NCBI GenBank assembly: GCA_900540805.1
Contig: UQHL01000016.1
Coordinates: forward strand, 1 to 64,000
Length of the DNA stretch: 64,000 nt
Source of the DNA: an uncultured Eubacteriales bacterium
GTDB taxonomy: Bacteria > Bacillota > Clostridia > Christensenellales > Borkfalkiaceae
Direction of reading: 5' to 3'
Position 1 is the stretch's first letter. Each line of letters opens with the position of its first letter. Positions 50,371 to 59,619 of the stretch are shown here, piece by piece. The notes below the pieces were generated by a model, which searched no databases, had not been told where the DNA came from, and was given only the letters and a program-made list of their open reading frames with translations. The translations under genes were made by a program, and so were the position numbers.

Positions 50371-51523
50371 ATACTTCTATACTTTCTAAACTTTCAAACG
50401 CTTCCGCGATCAATCCCTCCACGTCCAATTTGCTTTCCTCCCGAAGGATATCCTTCAGCTTGGGGCGTATAGCGGGATAGTCGGGCAGAAATACCGTACA
50501 GCAATCCTCATAGGGACGAATGGAAACGTCGTACGTGCCGATCTTCACCGAACGGTCGATAATCTCGTTTTTATCGAACCCGACGAGCGGACGGAGAACG
50601 GGCAGCTTTTCCACGACGGCATTGGAGGAAGTCATTCCCTCGATGGTTTGGCTGGCGACCTGTCCCAGACTTTCCCCCGTGATCAGACATTTGGCGTTTA
50701 TCCGCTCCGCCTGGCGCTCGGCGATACGGAACATAAAGCGCCGCAGCAGCGTAATCATCAGTTCGGGCGCGCACTTTTCGTGGATGGCCTCCTGAATGTG
50801 CGTGACGCTGACGGTATTCAGCGTAGTTACTCCCGTATAAGCGGACAGAATCTGCGCGAGCTCCACTACCTTTTCTTTTGCCTGCATATTGGTATAGGGA
50901 TAACTGTGAAAATGCAGGCACTCTACCGTCATTCCCCGTTTGGCCATCATGTGACCTGCAACGGGACTGTCGATACCGCCCGAAATAAGAAGCAATCCTT
51001 TTCCCGCCGTACCCACGGGCATACCGTTCGCTCCCTCGAAAAACTCGCCAAATACGAGCGCCGTACCGTTTTCGCGGATATCTACATAGACGTAAAAGGA
51101 AGGATTGCGGACATCCACCGTCAAAGTTTTGAAATGCGCCAACAGCCGCCCGCCGATCTCGCGGCTGATCTCGATGGATGTCAGCGGATACTTTTTGTCC
51201 CCCCTGTGCGTTTCCACCTTAAAGCTGCCGTCCTTTCCCGAAACCTTCTTTGCGGCCTCGAAAATACTGTCGAGATCACTCCCCGTCTCGAAAGCGACGC
51301 TCATGGAATGGATTCCGAAAACCTTTTTAAGCCGCGAGACGATCGTTTCCGTTTCTTCTTCGTCGAAGTCCTCCACGAGATAACGGCCGCTGTAACGGTG
51401 CAGCTCATGGCGGATTCCCCTCAACGCCTTCTCGATATTCATCGAAAAAACACGCTCGAAAAAACCTCTGTTTTTTCCTTTCAAAAATAATTCCGCATAA
51501 CGGATGATAATTACCTTTTTCAT
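50369..51523 (-). CDS. thiI: tRNA 4-thiouridine synthetase ThiI
   Basis: 384 residues: N-terminal ferredoxin-like and THUMP domains (GIRHELHRYSGRYLVEDF), then a PP-loop ATPase with LLISGGIDSPVAGHMMAKRG. The rhodanese domain of the E. coli enzyme is absent, as in most Firmicutes. It adds sulfur to U8 of tRNA and may feed thiamine thiazole synthesis. It lies 14 nt after the cysteine desulfurase, the expected sulfur donor. Confidence 0.95.
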   Translation of the reverse strand: MKKVIIIRYAELFLKGKNRGFFERVFSMNIEKALRGIRHELHRYSGRYLVEDFDEEETETIVSRLKKVFGIHSMSVAFETGSDLDSIFEAAKKVSGKDGSFKVETHRGDKKYPLTSIEISREIGGRLLAHFKTLTVDVRNPSFYVYVDIRENGTALVFGEFFEGANGMPVGTAGKGLLLISGGIDSPVAGHMMAKRGMTVECLHFHSYPYTNMQAKEKVVELAQILSAYTGVTTLNTVSVTHIQEAIHEKCAPELMITLLRRFMFRIAERQAERINAKCLITGESLGQVASQTIEGMTSSNAVVEKLPVLRPLVGFDKNEIIDRSVKIGTYDVSIRPYEDCCTVFLPDYPAIRPKLKDILREESKLDVEGLIAEAFESLESIEV

Positions 51524-51537
51524 TTCGATATCCCGAT

Positions 51538-52668
51538 TTAACTCATTCTTTCTTTCAATTCGCGTGCGATCGCATTGAGGATTTCCGCCGCCCGGTGCAT
51601 CTCTTCTTCCGTAGTCTTGTTCGAAAAGCTCAAACGCAATACTCCGTCCGCCGTCTTTTCGTCATAACCGCAGGCAAGGATTACGCGGCTGTAACGGTTT
51701 TTCGCATTCGACGAGCAGGCGGAGCCCGTCCCTATAATCAATCCTTTATCGTCCGCCATATGCAGGAGAATCTCTCCCCGAAGCCCGATCGCGGAAACAC
51801 TTAAAATATACGGCGAAGAAGTTTCGCCCGACAGCCGCATGAAAATATCTTTATCGAGCGCCGCCCAAAACCGTTCGCGGCAAAGCTTCAGTCGTTCGAA
51901 GTCGGCACGGAGCGTTTTGAACTTTTCCGAGACGGCATATTCGAACATTTTTATTCCGAAAGTATTTTCCGTACCGCTCCTGCGGCCGTTCTCCTGTCCG
52001 CCGCCGAAAATAAACGGCCGCAGAGCCAGCGGCTTCTTTTTAATCAGCGCGCCCGTTCCTTTAAGTCCGCCTATTTTATGGGCGCTGACCGAATACAAAT
52101 CGATATCCTTACTTAAACGAAAAGGAATTTTTCCGTAGGCCTGAACGCCGTCGCTGTGAAAGACCGCCTGCGAATTTTTCTCCTTTACCGCGCGGGCAAT
52201 TGCGTTTATATCGTTGATTGCGCCCGTCTCGTTGTTTACGTGGATCACGGAAACCAAGGACGTTTTATCGTCCACCAGCCTCAAAAGTTCTTCAGCGTCA
52301 ACGCTGCCGTCGCGTTTGAGGGGCGCGAAGCGCGGCTGCGCGGCGCCCCGGTTTTTTAGCTCCGCGACGGACGCCGCGACGGCGGAATGTTCGCCTGCGG
52401 TAGTCACGACGTTTCCGCGCTTTCCAAAATTGAAAACCGCCTGATTATCCGCTTCCGTCCCGCAGGAGGTAAACACAAGCTCAAAGCTTTCGGAGTCCGC
52501 AATCGGAGAAAGCAGAGCGGAGCGCGCCTTTTTCAGCTCGCTCTGCAAAACAAATCCTTCGCTGTACAGCGCGGAAGGATTAAAATAATTCGTCGTTAAA
52601 TATTCCTGCGCGCGGCAAAGCGCCCGTTCGTCGGGCTTCGTCGTGGCGGCATTGTCCAGATATATCAT
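51538..52668 (-). CDS. Cysteine desulfurase (NifS/IscS family) for ThiI
   Basis: 376 residues, PLP enzyme. N-terminus IYLDNAATTKPDERAL; PLP lysine in SVSAHKIGGLKGTGA; catalytic cysteine in GTGSACSSNAKNRYSRV, the short active-site loop with an insertion seen in the IscS/NifS group. Linked to thiI, it most likely hands persulfide sulfur to ThiI rather than to an Fe-S scaffold (none is encoded here). The ATG at 52668 lies 14 nt after the preceding gene. Confidence 0.93.
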   Translation of the reverse strand: MIYLDNAATTKPDERALCRAQEYLTTNYFNPSALYSEGFVLQSELKKARSALLSPIADSESFELVFTSCGTEADNQAVFNFGKRGNVVTTAGEHSAVAASVAELKNRGAAQPRFAPLKRDGSVDAEELLRLVDDKTSLVSVIHVNNETGAINDINAIARAVKEKNSQAVFHSDGVQAYGKIPFRLSKDIDLYSVSAHKIGGLKGTGALIKKKPLALRPFIFGGGQENGRRSGTENTFGIKMFEYAVSEKFKTLRADFERLKLCRERFWAALDKDIFMRLSGETSSPYILSVSAIGLRGEILLHMADDKGLIIGTGSACSSNAKNRYSRVILACGYDEKTADGVLRLSFSNKTTEEEMHRAAEILNAIARELKERMS

Positions 52669-52682
52669 ATTCCGCTCTTTGT

Positions 52683-53348
52683 TTATTTTCCCTGCGCCTT
52701 CTTCTTTTCCTGGCTCACGTAATCGGACTCCAGCGTTCCGCGCTTGACAAAGCGCAGCATATTGACGAGTAGCTCTTCTCTGCATTCCAAAATGTACAGC
52801 TTCTTTCCCGAGCTTTCGCCCGTCAGAATATACATGAAAAATTTCCCTTCCGCAGGCTCGCCGTTGGGGGTAAGCAAAATCCTTTTCGTCGCGGGGTCGT
52901 TCGTCAAACGATCGTAGCTGTCGTTTTCGACGTCGCCCAGCTGTAATATCTCTTCCGATTGAATTTTATAGAGAAATTTGCGCTTATTGATATTGAATAC
53001 TTTTGCAATCCTCAATTCCCCCGAGACAAACGTATAATCATAACTGACGTTTATACGTTTTTTTAAGGAAAAAAGAAAAAACCACAGAAGCCCGAAAAAT
53101 ACGACCTGCATTCCCGAAAACAAAGCCAGGCTGCGCGCGGCCATAATAGCCTCCTGAATCTGTTCTGCCGTGATGTCCTCCGTCGGCTGCGCCTTGGAAA
53201 ACGACGCAATCAGATTTGGCACCAGGATCAGAGCAAAAAGCAGGCCGATGAATAAGGAAATCCACGAGATGACGTTGACCACCTTATATTTCTTCGCATC
53301 CTTCACGGCCTTTGCGTTGACCGCGCTTTCCTCGTATAAAACGTCCAT
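52683..53348 (-). CDS. Membrane protein of unknown function, first gene of the thiI operon
   Basis: 221 residues. Two transmembrane helices (about 27-48, VISWISLFIGLLFALILVP, and about 80-97, GMQVVFFGLLWFFLFS) are followed by a soluble domain of about 120 residues with VSYDYTFVSGELRIAKVFN and a Lys-rich tail. It may belong to the DUF6106 group of clostridial membrane proteins, but I am not certain. GGAGG lies 9 nt before the ATG at 53348. Upstream, 53349-53460 holds a 9-bp GGCGCGTTT/AAACGCGCC inverted repeat (53377-53410) and no clear promoter. Confidence 0.7.
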   Translation of the reverse strand: MDVLYEESAVNAKAVKDAKKYKVVNVISWISLFIGLLFALILVPNLIASFSKAQPTEDITAEQIQEAIMAARSLALFSGMQVVFFGLLWFFLFSLKKRINVSYDYTFVSGELRIAKVFNINKRKFLYKIQSEEILQLGDVENDSYDRLTNDPATKRILLTPNGEPAEGKFFMYILTGESSGKKLYILECREELLVNMLRFVKRGTLESDYVSQEKKKAQGK

Positions 53349-53460
53349 AAAAATATCCTCCAAAAAATCAAGCGACGGCGCGTTTGCGAAGCTCGCCCGT
53401 AAAACGCGCCGTATCCGCTCGGTTGTAACGCCTTACCTCAATCGGTTTTAACGTCCTGCG

Positions 53461-56400
53461 TCAGATTTCCAATCGGCCTTCGTAAACGGTTTTGACGCTG
53501 CCCATCAGCTCCACTTCGCCGTCCGAATGATAATTTACCACCAGGTCGCCGCCGCGAAGCTTGACCGTGATATTTGTATCTCTGTCGCAATAGCCGTTAA
53601 GCACCGCCGCCACGACGGCCGCGGCCGCACCCGTACCGCACGACCAGGTTTCCCCGTTTCCGCGTTCCCAAACGCGCATTTTAATCGTCACTCTGTTGAC
53701 GACGCGGATAAACTCGGCGTTGATGCGTTCGGGGAAATATTCGCAGTTTTCAAAGAGCGGGCCTACCGTTTCGACATCTACGGCATCGACTTTCTCACTG
53801 AATACCACGCAGTGGGGATTGCCGAGATTGACCAGCGTGACCTTATATTCCTTTCCGCCGATCGTCGCGGGCTTATTGACGATTTTGTCCTCCTTCCAGA
53901 TGCAGGGGATATTTTCGCCCGCGAGCTCCGCCTTACCGAGATTGACGCTCGCGGAATTCACCTTTCCGTTGAAAGAATATACCGTCACCTCATTGATGCC
54001 GTTCGCAGTCTCGATCTTCATTTCCCGACGGGGAACGATACCCTTTTCATAGAGATATTTTCCGACGCAGCGAATGGCGTTTCCGCCCACCCTGCCTTCC
54101 GTTCCATCCTTATTGAAAATACGCATTTTCGCGTCGGCCACGGCCGAATTTTCGATCAGCACAATTCCGTCGCCGCCGATTCCGTAATGGATATTGACAT
54201 AATTGATCGCAATGGATTCGGGACAGGTAATCTTGCCGTCGCGGTTGTCGAAATAGATATAATCGTTGCCGCAGGATTGCATTTTCGTGAAGGAAAGCTG
54301 AAGCTTTTCCTTTCTCAAATGATTGATATCGACCAGCTCGGTGTTGTCCTCGGTAAATTTGCTGGCGATAATGTCCGCGAGTGCATTGGCCGTATCGAGC
54401 GCCGTAAGCACCGTAATCCCGAGCAGAATCGCGTGATGATGCAGGCGGATAAAGTCGTTGATCGATTCGAGGTCGGTTTTGCCCGTATAGACGATATAGT
54501 CGATTTTCCCCTCATTCATCAGCTTGACGACCGTATCGGTAGCGGAAAGCCGATCCACCACCGTAACGTCCACGCCGAGTTCGGAAATGACTTCCGCCGT
54601 GCCTTTGGTGGCATACATCGTACAGCCGAGGTCGGCAAACTTTTTGGCGATCGAAACGATATCGAACTTATCCTGATCGTTGACCGTCATATAGACGCCG
54701 ACGGGCCGCTGTTCGGAGGGGTGACACATTTTGAACCCCGCGGAGACAAGTCCCTTGAACATCGCTTCCTCGATCGTCTTGCCGATCCCGAGTACCTCGC
54801 CCGTGGATTTCATCTGCGGCCCCAGCTGGGAATTGACGTCGTTGAGCTTTTCAAAGCTGAACACGGGCACCTTGACAGCCACATAGGGCGACGCAGGATA
54901 CAATCCCGTTCCGTATCCCAGCTTTTTCAGCTTCGCGCCCACGATAATCTTCGTCGCCAGCTCCACCATCGGCACGCCCGTCACCTTGGAGATATAAGGC
55001 ACCGTCCTCGACGCGCGCGGATTGACCTCTATCACGTAAAGCTGACCGCGATAAATGAGGTACTGAATATTGATGAGCCCTTTTGTCTTAAGCTCCAGCG
55101 TCAGCTGCGTGGAAACCTCGATAATGCGTTCGAGCATGGTATCCTCGAGGTTATAGGGCGGATATACGGCGATCGAATCGCCCGAATGGATACCCGTGCG
55201 CTCGATATGCTGCATGATACCGGGAATGAGCACGTCCGTGCCGTCGGAAATGGCGTCCACTTCCAATTCGGTACCCATGAGATATTTATCGCACAAAACG
55301 GGATTTTCTATTCCCTGCGCGAGAATGACGTCCATGTAGCGGCTTACGTCCTCCTCGGTGAAGGCGATCGTCATGTTCTGTCCGCCGATTACGTAAGAGG
55401 GACGGAGCAGCACGGGATATTCCAGCCGCTCAGCCGCCTTCAAAGCCTCGTCTTTGGTCATGACGGTAATTCCCTTCGGGCGCGGAATGGCGTATTTTTC
55501 GAGCAGTGCTTCGAAACGCTCTCTATCCTCCGCCACATCCACACTGTCGGCCGACGTCCCGAGGATACGGATTCCGTGCGTCGAGAAATAGCGGCAAAGA
55601 TTGATTGCCGTCTGGCCGCCGAACGTAATGATGACGCCGTACGGTTTCTCCACGTCGATGACGTGCTGGACGTCCTCCGCGGTCAGCGATTCGAAATACA
55701 GCCTGTCGGCCGTATCGAAGTCGGTGGAAACCGTTTCGGGATTGTTGTTGATGATGACGACTTCGTAACCCAGCTCCTTCAGCGTCCATACGCAATGAAC
55801 GGAGGAATAGTCAAATTCGATTCCCTGTCCGATACGGATGGGACCCGAACCGATAACGATAATTCTCTTTTTCTCGCTTTTGGCGACAAAGGGTTTCGCC
55901 TCGTCGTGGTCGGCTTCGTCGTAGGTCGAGTAGAAATACGGCGTGCGCGCGGAGAATTCCGCACCGCAGGTATCGACCATTTTGAATACCGCTTTTTTAT
56001 GATACGGCACTTTTTTGCCGCTGAATTTTTCGATATCCTTATCGAGATATCCCAGCTTTTTACCCCTTTCGTAGATTTCGCGGGGCAGCTTGTCCGAAGC
56101 GGTATTTTTTCCGCAATCCGCGAGTTCGCTTTCGTACTCGACAAGATTTTTCAGCTTGTTCAAAAACCATCTGTCGATCTTGGTGAGCGCGAAGATTTCG
56201 TCCACGGAAATTCCGCGGCAAAGCGCCTGATAGACGACAAACAATCTTTCGTCCGTCTTTTCGGGAAGCCTGGCAAGAATCTCCTCTTTAGACAGCCCGA
56301 TCTGCTTTTTATGGTTGAGCGTAGTGAGTGAAATTTCCGCGCCGCGCACCGCTTTCATGATTGCCATTTCGAAAGAAGTGCCGATCGCCATGACCTCGCC

Positions 56401-57537
56401 CGTCGCCTTCATACGGGTGCCCAGTTCGCGCTTGGCGTAAAGAAATTTATCGAACGGCCATTTCGGAAGCTTTACGACCACATAATCGATCGTCGGCTCG
56501 AAGCAGGCAAACGTTTTACCCGTGACGTCGTTTCTGATTTCGTCAAGCGTGTAGCCGAGCGCGATTTTCGTCGCCACCTTGGCGATGGGATATCCCGTCG
56601 CTTTGGACGCGAGCGCGGACGAACGGCTGACTCTGGGGTTGACTTCTATGACGGAATATTCGAAGGAATCGGGATCGAGCGCAAACTGCACGTTGCAGCC
56701 GCCCTCTATCCCCAGCTCGGTGATAATCGCGAGCGACGCGCTGCGAAGCATCTGATATTCCTTATCCGCAAGCGTGACGGCGGGCGCGATGACGATCGAA
56801 TCGCCCGTATGGATACCGACGGGGTCGAAATTTTCCATGGAGCAGACGGTGAGCACGTTGCCCGCGCCGTCGCGCAGCACTTCGAATTCGATTTCCTTCC
56901 AGCCGCCGATGTATTTTTCTATCAGTACCTGCGTAATGGGCGAAAGCATTAGTCCGTTATGGGAAATGCTGCGAAGTTCCTCCTCGTCGTAGGCTACGCC
57001 CCCTCCCGCGCCGCCCAGCGTATAAGCGGGCCGCACGATTACGGGATAGCCGAGACGGTTTGCGATCGCGACGCATTCGTCCACAGTATAGGCGATATCG
57101 GACGGAACGCAGGGCTGATGGATCTTTTCCATCGTCTCCTTGAACAATTCCCTGTCCTCGCTGCGGTCTATCGCGTCCAGCTTCGTGCCGATCAGTTTGA
57201 CGCCGTGACGGGCAAGGAAGCCCGACTTTGCAAGCTTACAGCCCATCGTAAGCCCCGTCTGACCGCCGAGAGAAGCCAGCAGACTGTCGGGCTTTTCCTT
57301 GAGAATGATGCGCTTGAGGCTTTCCTCCGTAAGGGGTTCGAGATAGATCTCGTCAGCCAGCGCGCGGTCGGTCATGATCGTCGCAGGATTGGAATTGCAA
57401 AGCACGACATTGATGCCTTCATTTTTCAGAACGCGGCAGGCCTGCGCGCCCGCATAGTCAAATTCCGCGGCTTGTCCGATGACGATGGGTCCCGAACCGA
57501 TAACCAATACTTTCTTTATATCGCTTCTCTTAGGCAT
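53461..57537 (-). CDS. carB: Carbamoyl-phosphate synthase large subunit fused to a diaminopimelate-epimerase-like domain (CarB-DapF)
   Basis: 1358 residues. Residues 1 to about 1070 are a complete CarB: two ATP-grasp halves (first VIGSGPIVIGQAAEFDYAG, then VIGSGPIRIGQGIEFDYSS), and the MGS-like allosteric domain at about 935-1060. It makes carbamoyl phosphate from glutamine, bicarbonate and 2 ATP with CarA. From about residue 1078 a full DapF fold follows (FTKMQSCGNDYIYFDN, MRIFNKDGTEG). DapF uses two cysteines; the second is present (WSCGTGAAAA, C1300), but the first, normally CGNG, reads VGGNAIR (G1151). Only one ORF spans both parts and no stop intervenes. Its ATG overlaps the carA end by 8 nt. 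Confidence 0.95.
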   Translation of the reverse strand: MPKRSDIKKVLVIGSGPIVIGQAAEFDYAGAQACRVLKNEGINVVLCNSNPATIMTDRALADEIYLEPLTEESLKRIILKEKPDSLLASLGGQTGLTMGCKLAKSGFLARHGVKLIGTKLDAIDRSEDRELFKETMEKIHQPCVPSDIAYTVDECVAIANRLGYPVIVRPAYTLGGAGGGVAYDEEELRSISHNGLMLSPITQVLIEKYIGGWKEIEFEVLRDGAGNVLTVCSMENFDPVGIHTGDSIVIAPAVTLADKEYQMLRSASLAIITELGIEGGCNVQFALDPDSFEYSVIEVNPRVSRSSALASKATGYPIAKVATKIALGYTLDEIRNDVTGKTFACFEPTIDYVVVKLPKWPFDKFLYAKRELGTRMKATGEVMAIGTSFEMAIMKAVRGAEISLTTLNHKKQIGLSKEEILARLPEKTDERLFVVYQALCRGISVDEIFALTKIDRWFLNKLKNLVEYESELADCGKNTASDKLPREIYERGKKLGYLDKDIEKFSGKKVPYHKKAVFKMVDTCGAEFSARTPYFYSTYDEADHDEAKPFVAKSEKKRIIVIGSGPIRIGQGIEFDYSSVHCVWTLKELGYEVVIINNNPETVSTDFDTADRLYFESLTAEDVQHVIDVEKPYGVIITFGGQTAINLCRYFSTHGIRILGTSADSVDVAEDRERFEALLEKYAIPRPKGITVMTKDEALKAAERLEYPVLLRPSYVIGGQNMTIAFTEEDVSRYMDVILAQGIENPVLCDKYLMGTELEVDAISDGTDVLIPGIMQHIERTGIHSGDSIAVYPPYNLEDTMLERIIEVSTQLTLELKTKGLINIQYLIYRGQLYVIEVNPRASRTVPYISKVTGVPMVELATKIIVGAKLKKLGYGTGLYPASPYVAVKVPVFSFEKLNDVNSQLGPQMKSTGEVLGIGKTIEEAMFKGLVSAGFKMCHPSEQRPVGVYMTVNDQDKFDIVSIAKKFADLGCTMYATKGTAEVISELGVDVTVVDRLSATDTVVKLMNEGKIDYIVYTGKTDLESINDFIRLHHHAILLGITVLTALDTANALADIIASKFTEDNTELVDINHLRKEKLQLSFTKMQSCGNDYIYFDNRDGKITCPESIAINYVNIHYGIGGDGIVLIENSAVADAKMRIFNKDGTEGRVGGNAIRCVGKYLYEKGIVPRREMKIETANGINEVTVYSFNGKVNSASVNLGKAELAGENIPCIWKEDKIVNKPATIGGKEYKVTLVNLGNPHCVVFSEKVDAVDVETVGPLFENCEYFPERINAEFIRVVNRVTIKMRVWERGNGETWSCGTGAAAAVVAAVLNGYCDRDTNITVKLRGGDLVVNYHSDGEVELMGSVKTVYEGRLEI

Positions 57538-58609
57538 GGCTCTTCTCCTTTTGCATATTCGTCATAAACTTGTCAAACAGAAGGTTCACATCGTGCGGAC
57601 CGCTGCACGCCTCGGGGTGAAATTGTACGGTAAAAGCGTCTATCTCGTCGTAGCTTACGCCTTCGCAGGTATTGTCGTTGACGTTGATAAAGCTGATCCT
57701 TCCGTTTTTCACCGTAGAAGAAAGCACCTCGTAGCCGTGGTTCTGGCTGGAGATATACACCCTGCCCGTCGCCAGCCGCTTCACGGGCTGGTTGGCCCCT
57801 CTGTGTCCGTATTTCATTTTAGCGGTTTTGCCGCCCATGGCCAGCGCAAACAGCTGGTGTCCGAGACAAATACCGAAAATAGGCTTCTTGCCCGCCAGCT
57901 TCTTAAGTTCGGCGATGATTTCCGGGTTGTCCTCGGGATCGCCGGGGCCGTTGGTCAGCATAATCCCGTCGGGATCGAGCGCGAGGATCTGTTCCGCCGT
58001 GTAGAAAGCGGGCACCTGAAGCACATAACAGTCCCGCTTTAACAGCTCGCGGATAATATTATTTTTACAGCCGAAATCCCAAACAGCCACCTTGAAACGG
58101 GCGGACGCCTTATCCCCGTATTCCTTTACCGATTGGCAGGTGACCGTCGGGACGGCGTTCTTTATGCGGTATTTTTTAAGTTCCTCCGTATCCTTGAGCG
58201 GCTTCGAGGAAATGCAGGCGTTCATAACGCCCGTTTCGCGCACGATTTTCGTCAGCTCGCGCGTGTCTATCCCGCAGACGCCGATGACGCCTGCTTTCTT
58301 GAGATATTCGTCCAGCGTTTCCCGACAACGGAAGTTTGAGGGAATCTCGCATTTCTCGCGCACGACGTAAGCCGAAACCCACGGCTTTTCGCTTTCGAAA
58401 TCCTCGGGAATAATTCCGTAATTTCCGATCAGCGGAAAGGTCTGCGTGACGATCTGGCCATAATAGCTGGGATCCGTCAGCGTTTCGATGTAGCCCGTCA
58501 TTCCCGTCGTGAAAACGAGTTCCCCGACGGTGTCGCCCTCCGCACCGAAACGGAAGCCCTGAAACACTTTTCCGTTTTGCAACGTCAGATAAACTTTGTT
58601 TTTCTTCAT
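57530..58609 (-). CDS. carA: Carbamoyl-phosphate synthase small (glutaminase) subunit
   Basis: 359 residues. The N-terminal CPSase small domain (GMTGYIETLTDPSYYGQIV) leads to a class-I glutamine amidotransferase with the nucleophile in FGICLGHQLFALAMGG and the His/Glu pair in VQFHPEACSGPHD. It supplies ammonia to CarB. AAGGAAG lies upstream of the ATG. Between argF and carB in the operon. Confidence 0.97.
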   Translation of the reverse strand: MKKNKVYLTLQNGKVFQGFRFGAEGDTVGELVFTTGMTGYIETLTDPSYYGQIVTQTFPLIGNYGIIPEDFESEKPWVSAYVVREKCEIPSNFRCRETLDEYLKKAGVIGVCGIDTRELTKIVRETGVMNACISSKPLKDTEELKKYRIKNAVPTVTCQSVKEYGDKASARFKVAVWDFGCKNNIIRELLKRDCYVLQVPAFYTAEQILALDPDGIMLTNGPGDPEDNPEIIAELKKLAGKKPIFGICLGHQLFALAMGGKTAKMKYGHRGANQPVKRLATGRVYISSQNHGYEVLSSTVKNGRISFINVNDNTCEGVSYDEIDAFTVQFHPEACSGPHDVNLLFDKFMTNMQKEKSHA

Positions 58610-58675
58610 ATGCTTCCTTCTCTATAATAATTCTTTTCTATATCGAGTTTTGTTTTCCGTCCGCGTTTCCCTCGG

Positions 58676-59584
58676 TCAATCGCGCATCAGCTTGCACATG
58701 ACCGCTTTCTGGGCGTGGAGCCTGTTCTCCGCCTCGTCGAAGATATCGTCCGCGTGCGCTTCGAGCACGTCCTCTGAAATCTCCTCGCCGCGGTGCGCGG
58801 GCAGACAATGCAGCACCATCGCATCCTTTTTGGCGCACTCCATGACCTCCGCATCGATCCGGAAGCCCGCAAACGACTTTTCCCGAAGCGCCTTTTCTCC
58901 TTCCTGCCCCATGGAGGCCCAGACGTCCGTATAAAGAACGTCCGCGTCCTTCGCCGCTTTTTTCACGTCCGAGGTGATTTCGAATTTATCTCCGAATTCC
59001 TCCGCCCATTTCGTAAGCTCCGCGTCGGGATGATATCCTTCGGGACAGGCGATGGAAAACTTCATGCCCATCTTCAGCGCGCCCACCATTAAGGAATTCG
59101 CCATGTTGTTTCCGTCTCCGATAAAACACATTTTAAGTCCGCTGAAGCTGCCCTTATATTCGCGGATCGTCATGAGATCCGCAAGCACCTGGCAGGGATG
59201 GCAATAGTCCGTCAAAGCGTTGATGACGGGGATCGAGCCGTATTTTGCGAAATCCTCCACTTCGCTTTGGGCGAATGTGCGGATCATCAGTCCGTCGAGA
59301 TATCTCGAAAGCACGCGCGCAGTATCCTTTACGGGCTCGCCGCGGCCCAGCTGGAGATCTCTGTCCGATAAAAAGAGCGCGTAACCGCCCAGCTCGTACA
59401 TCCCCACCTCGAACGAAACGCGCGTGCGCGTCGAGGATTTCTGAAAAATCATGCCCAGCTTTTTGCCCTTGAGATAATCCTTGTGAATGTTGTTTTTCCT
59501 CTCGTACTTGAGCTGATCCGCCAGATTGAGAATACCCAGAATCTCCTCCCGCGTCAGATCGCCCAGCTTCAATAAATGTTTCAT
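58676..59584 (-). CDS. argF: Ornithine carbamoyltransferase
   Basis: 302 residues. Carbamoyl-phosphate binding motif STRTRVSF; the ornithine-side motifs are HPCQVLADLMT, FIGDGNNMANSL and HCLPAHRGEEI. It makes citrulline from ornithine and carbamoyl phosphate; carAB directly downstream supplies the second substrate. GAGGAG precedes the ATG. Confidence 0.97.
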   Translation of the reverse strand: MKHLLKLGDLTREEILGILNLADQLKYERKNNIHKDYLKGKKLGMIFQKSSTRTRVSFEVGMYELGGYALFLSDRDLQLGRGEPVKDTARVLSRYLDGLMIRTFAQSEVEDFAKYGSIPVINALTDYCHPCQVLADLMTIREYKGSFSGLKMCFIGDGNNMANSLMVGALKMGMKFSIACPEGYHPDAELTKWAEEFGDKFEITSDVKKAAKDADVLYTDVWASMGQEGEKALREKSFAGFRIDAEVMECAKKDAMVLHCLPAHRGEEISEDVLEAHADDIFDEAENRLHAQKAVMCKLMRD

Positions 59585-59619
59585 TGCGCGTTCTCCTCGC
59601 CTATATTTATAAATTATCT

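Noticed and set aside
53377..53410. GGCGCGTTT/AAACGCGCC inverted repeat as a terminator of read-through from carB
   Set aside because: It lies upstream of the thiI operon, not downstream of carB on the coding strand, and the T run is 9 nt away; function left open.
53527..56331. A 934-codon plus-strand open frame opposite carB-dapF
   Set aside because: Antisense shadow of a fully conserved gene; no family motif and no promoter.
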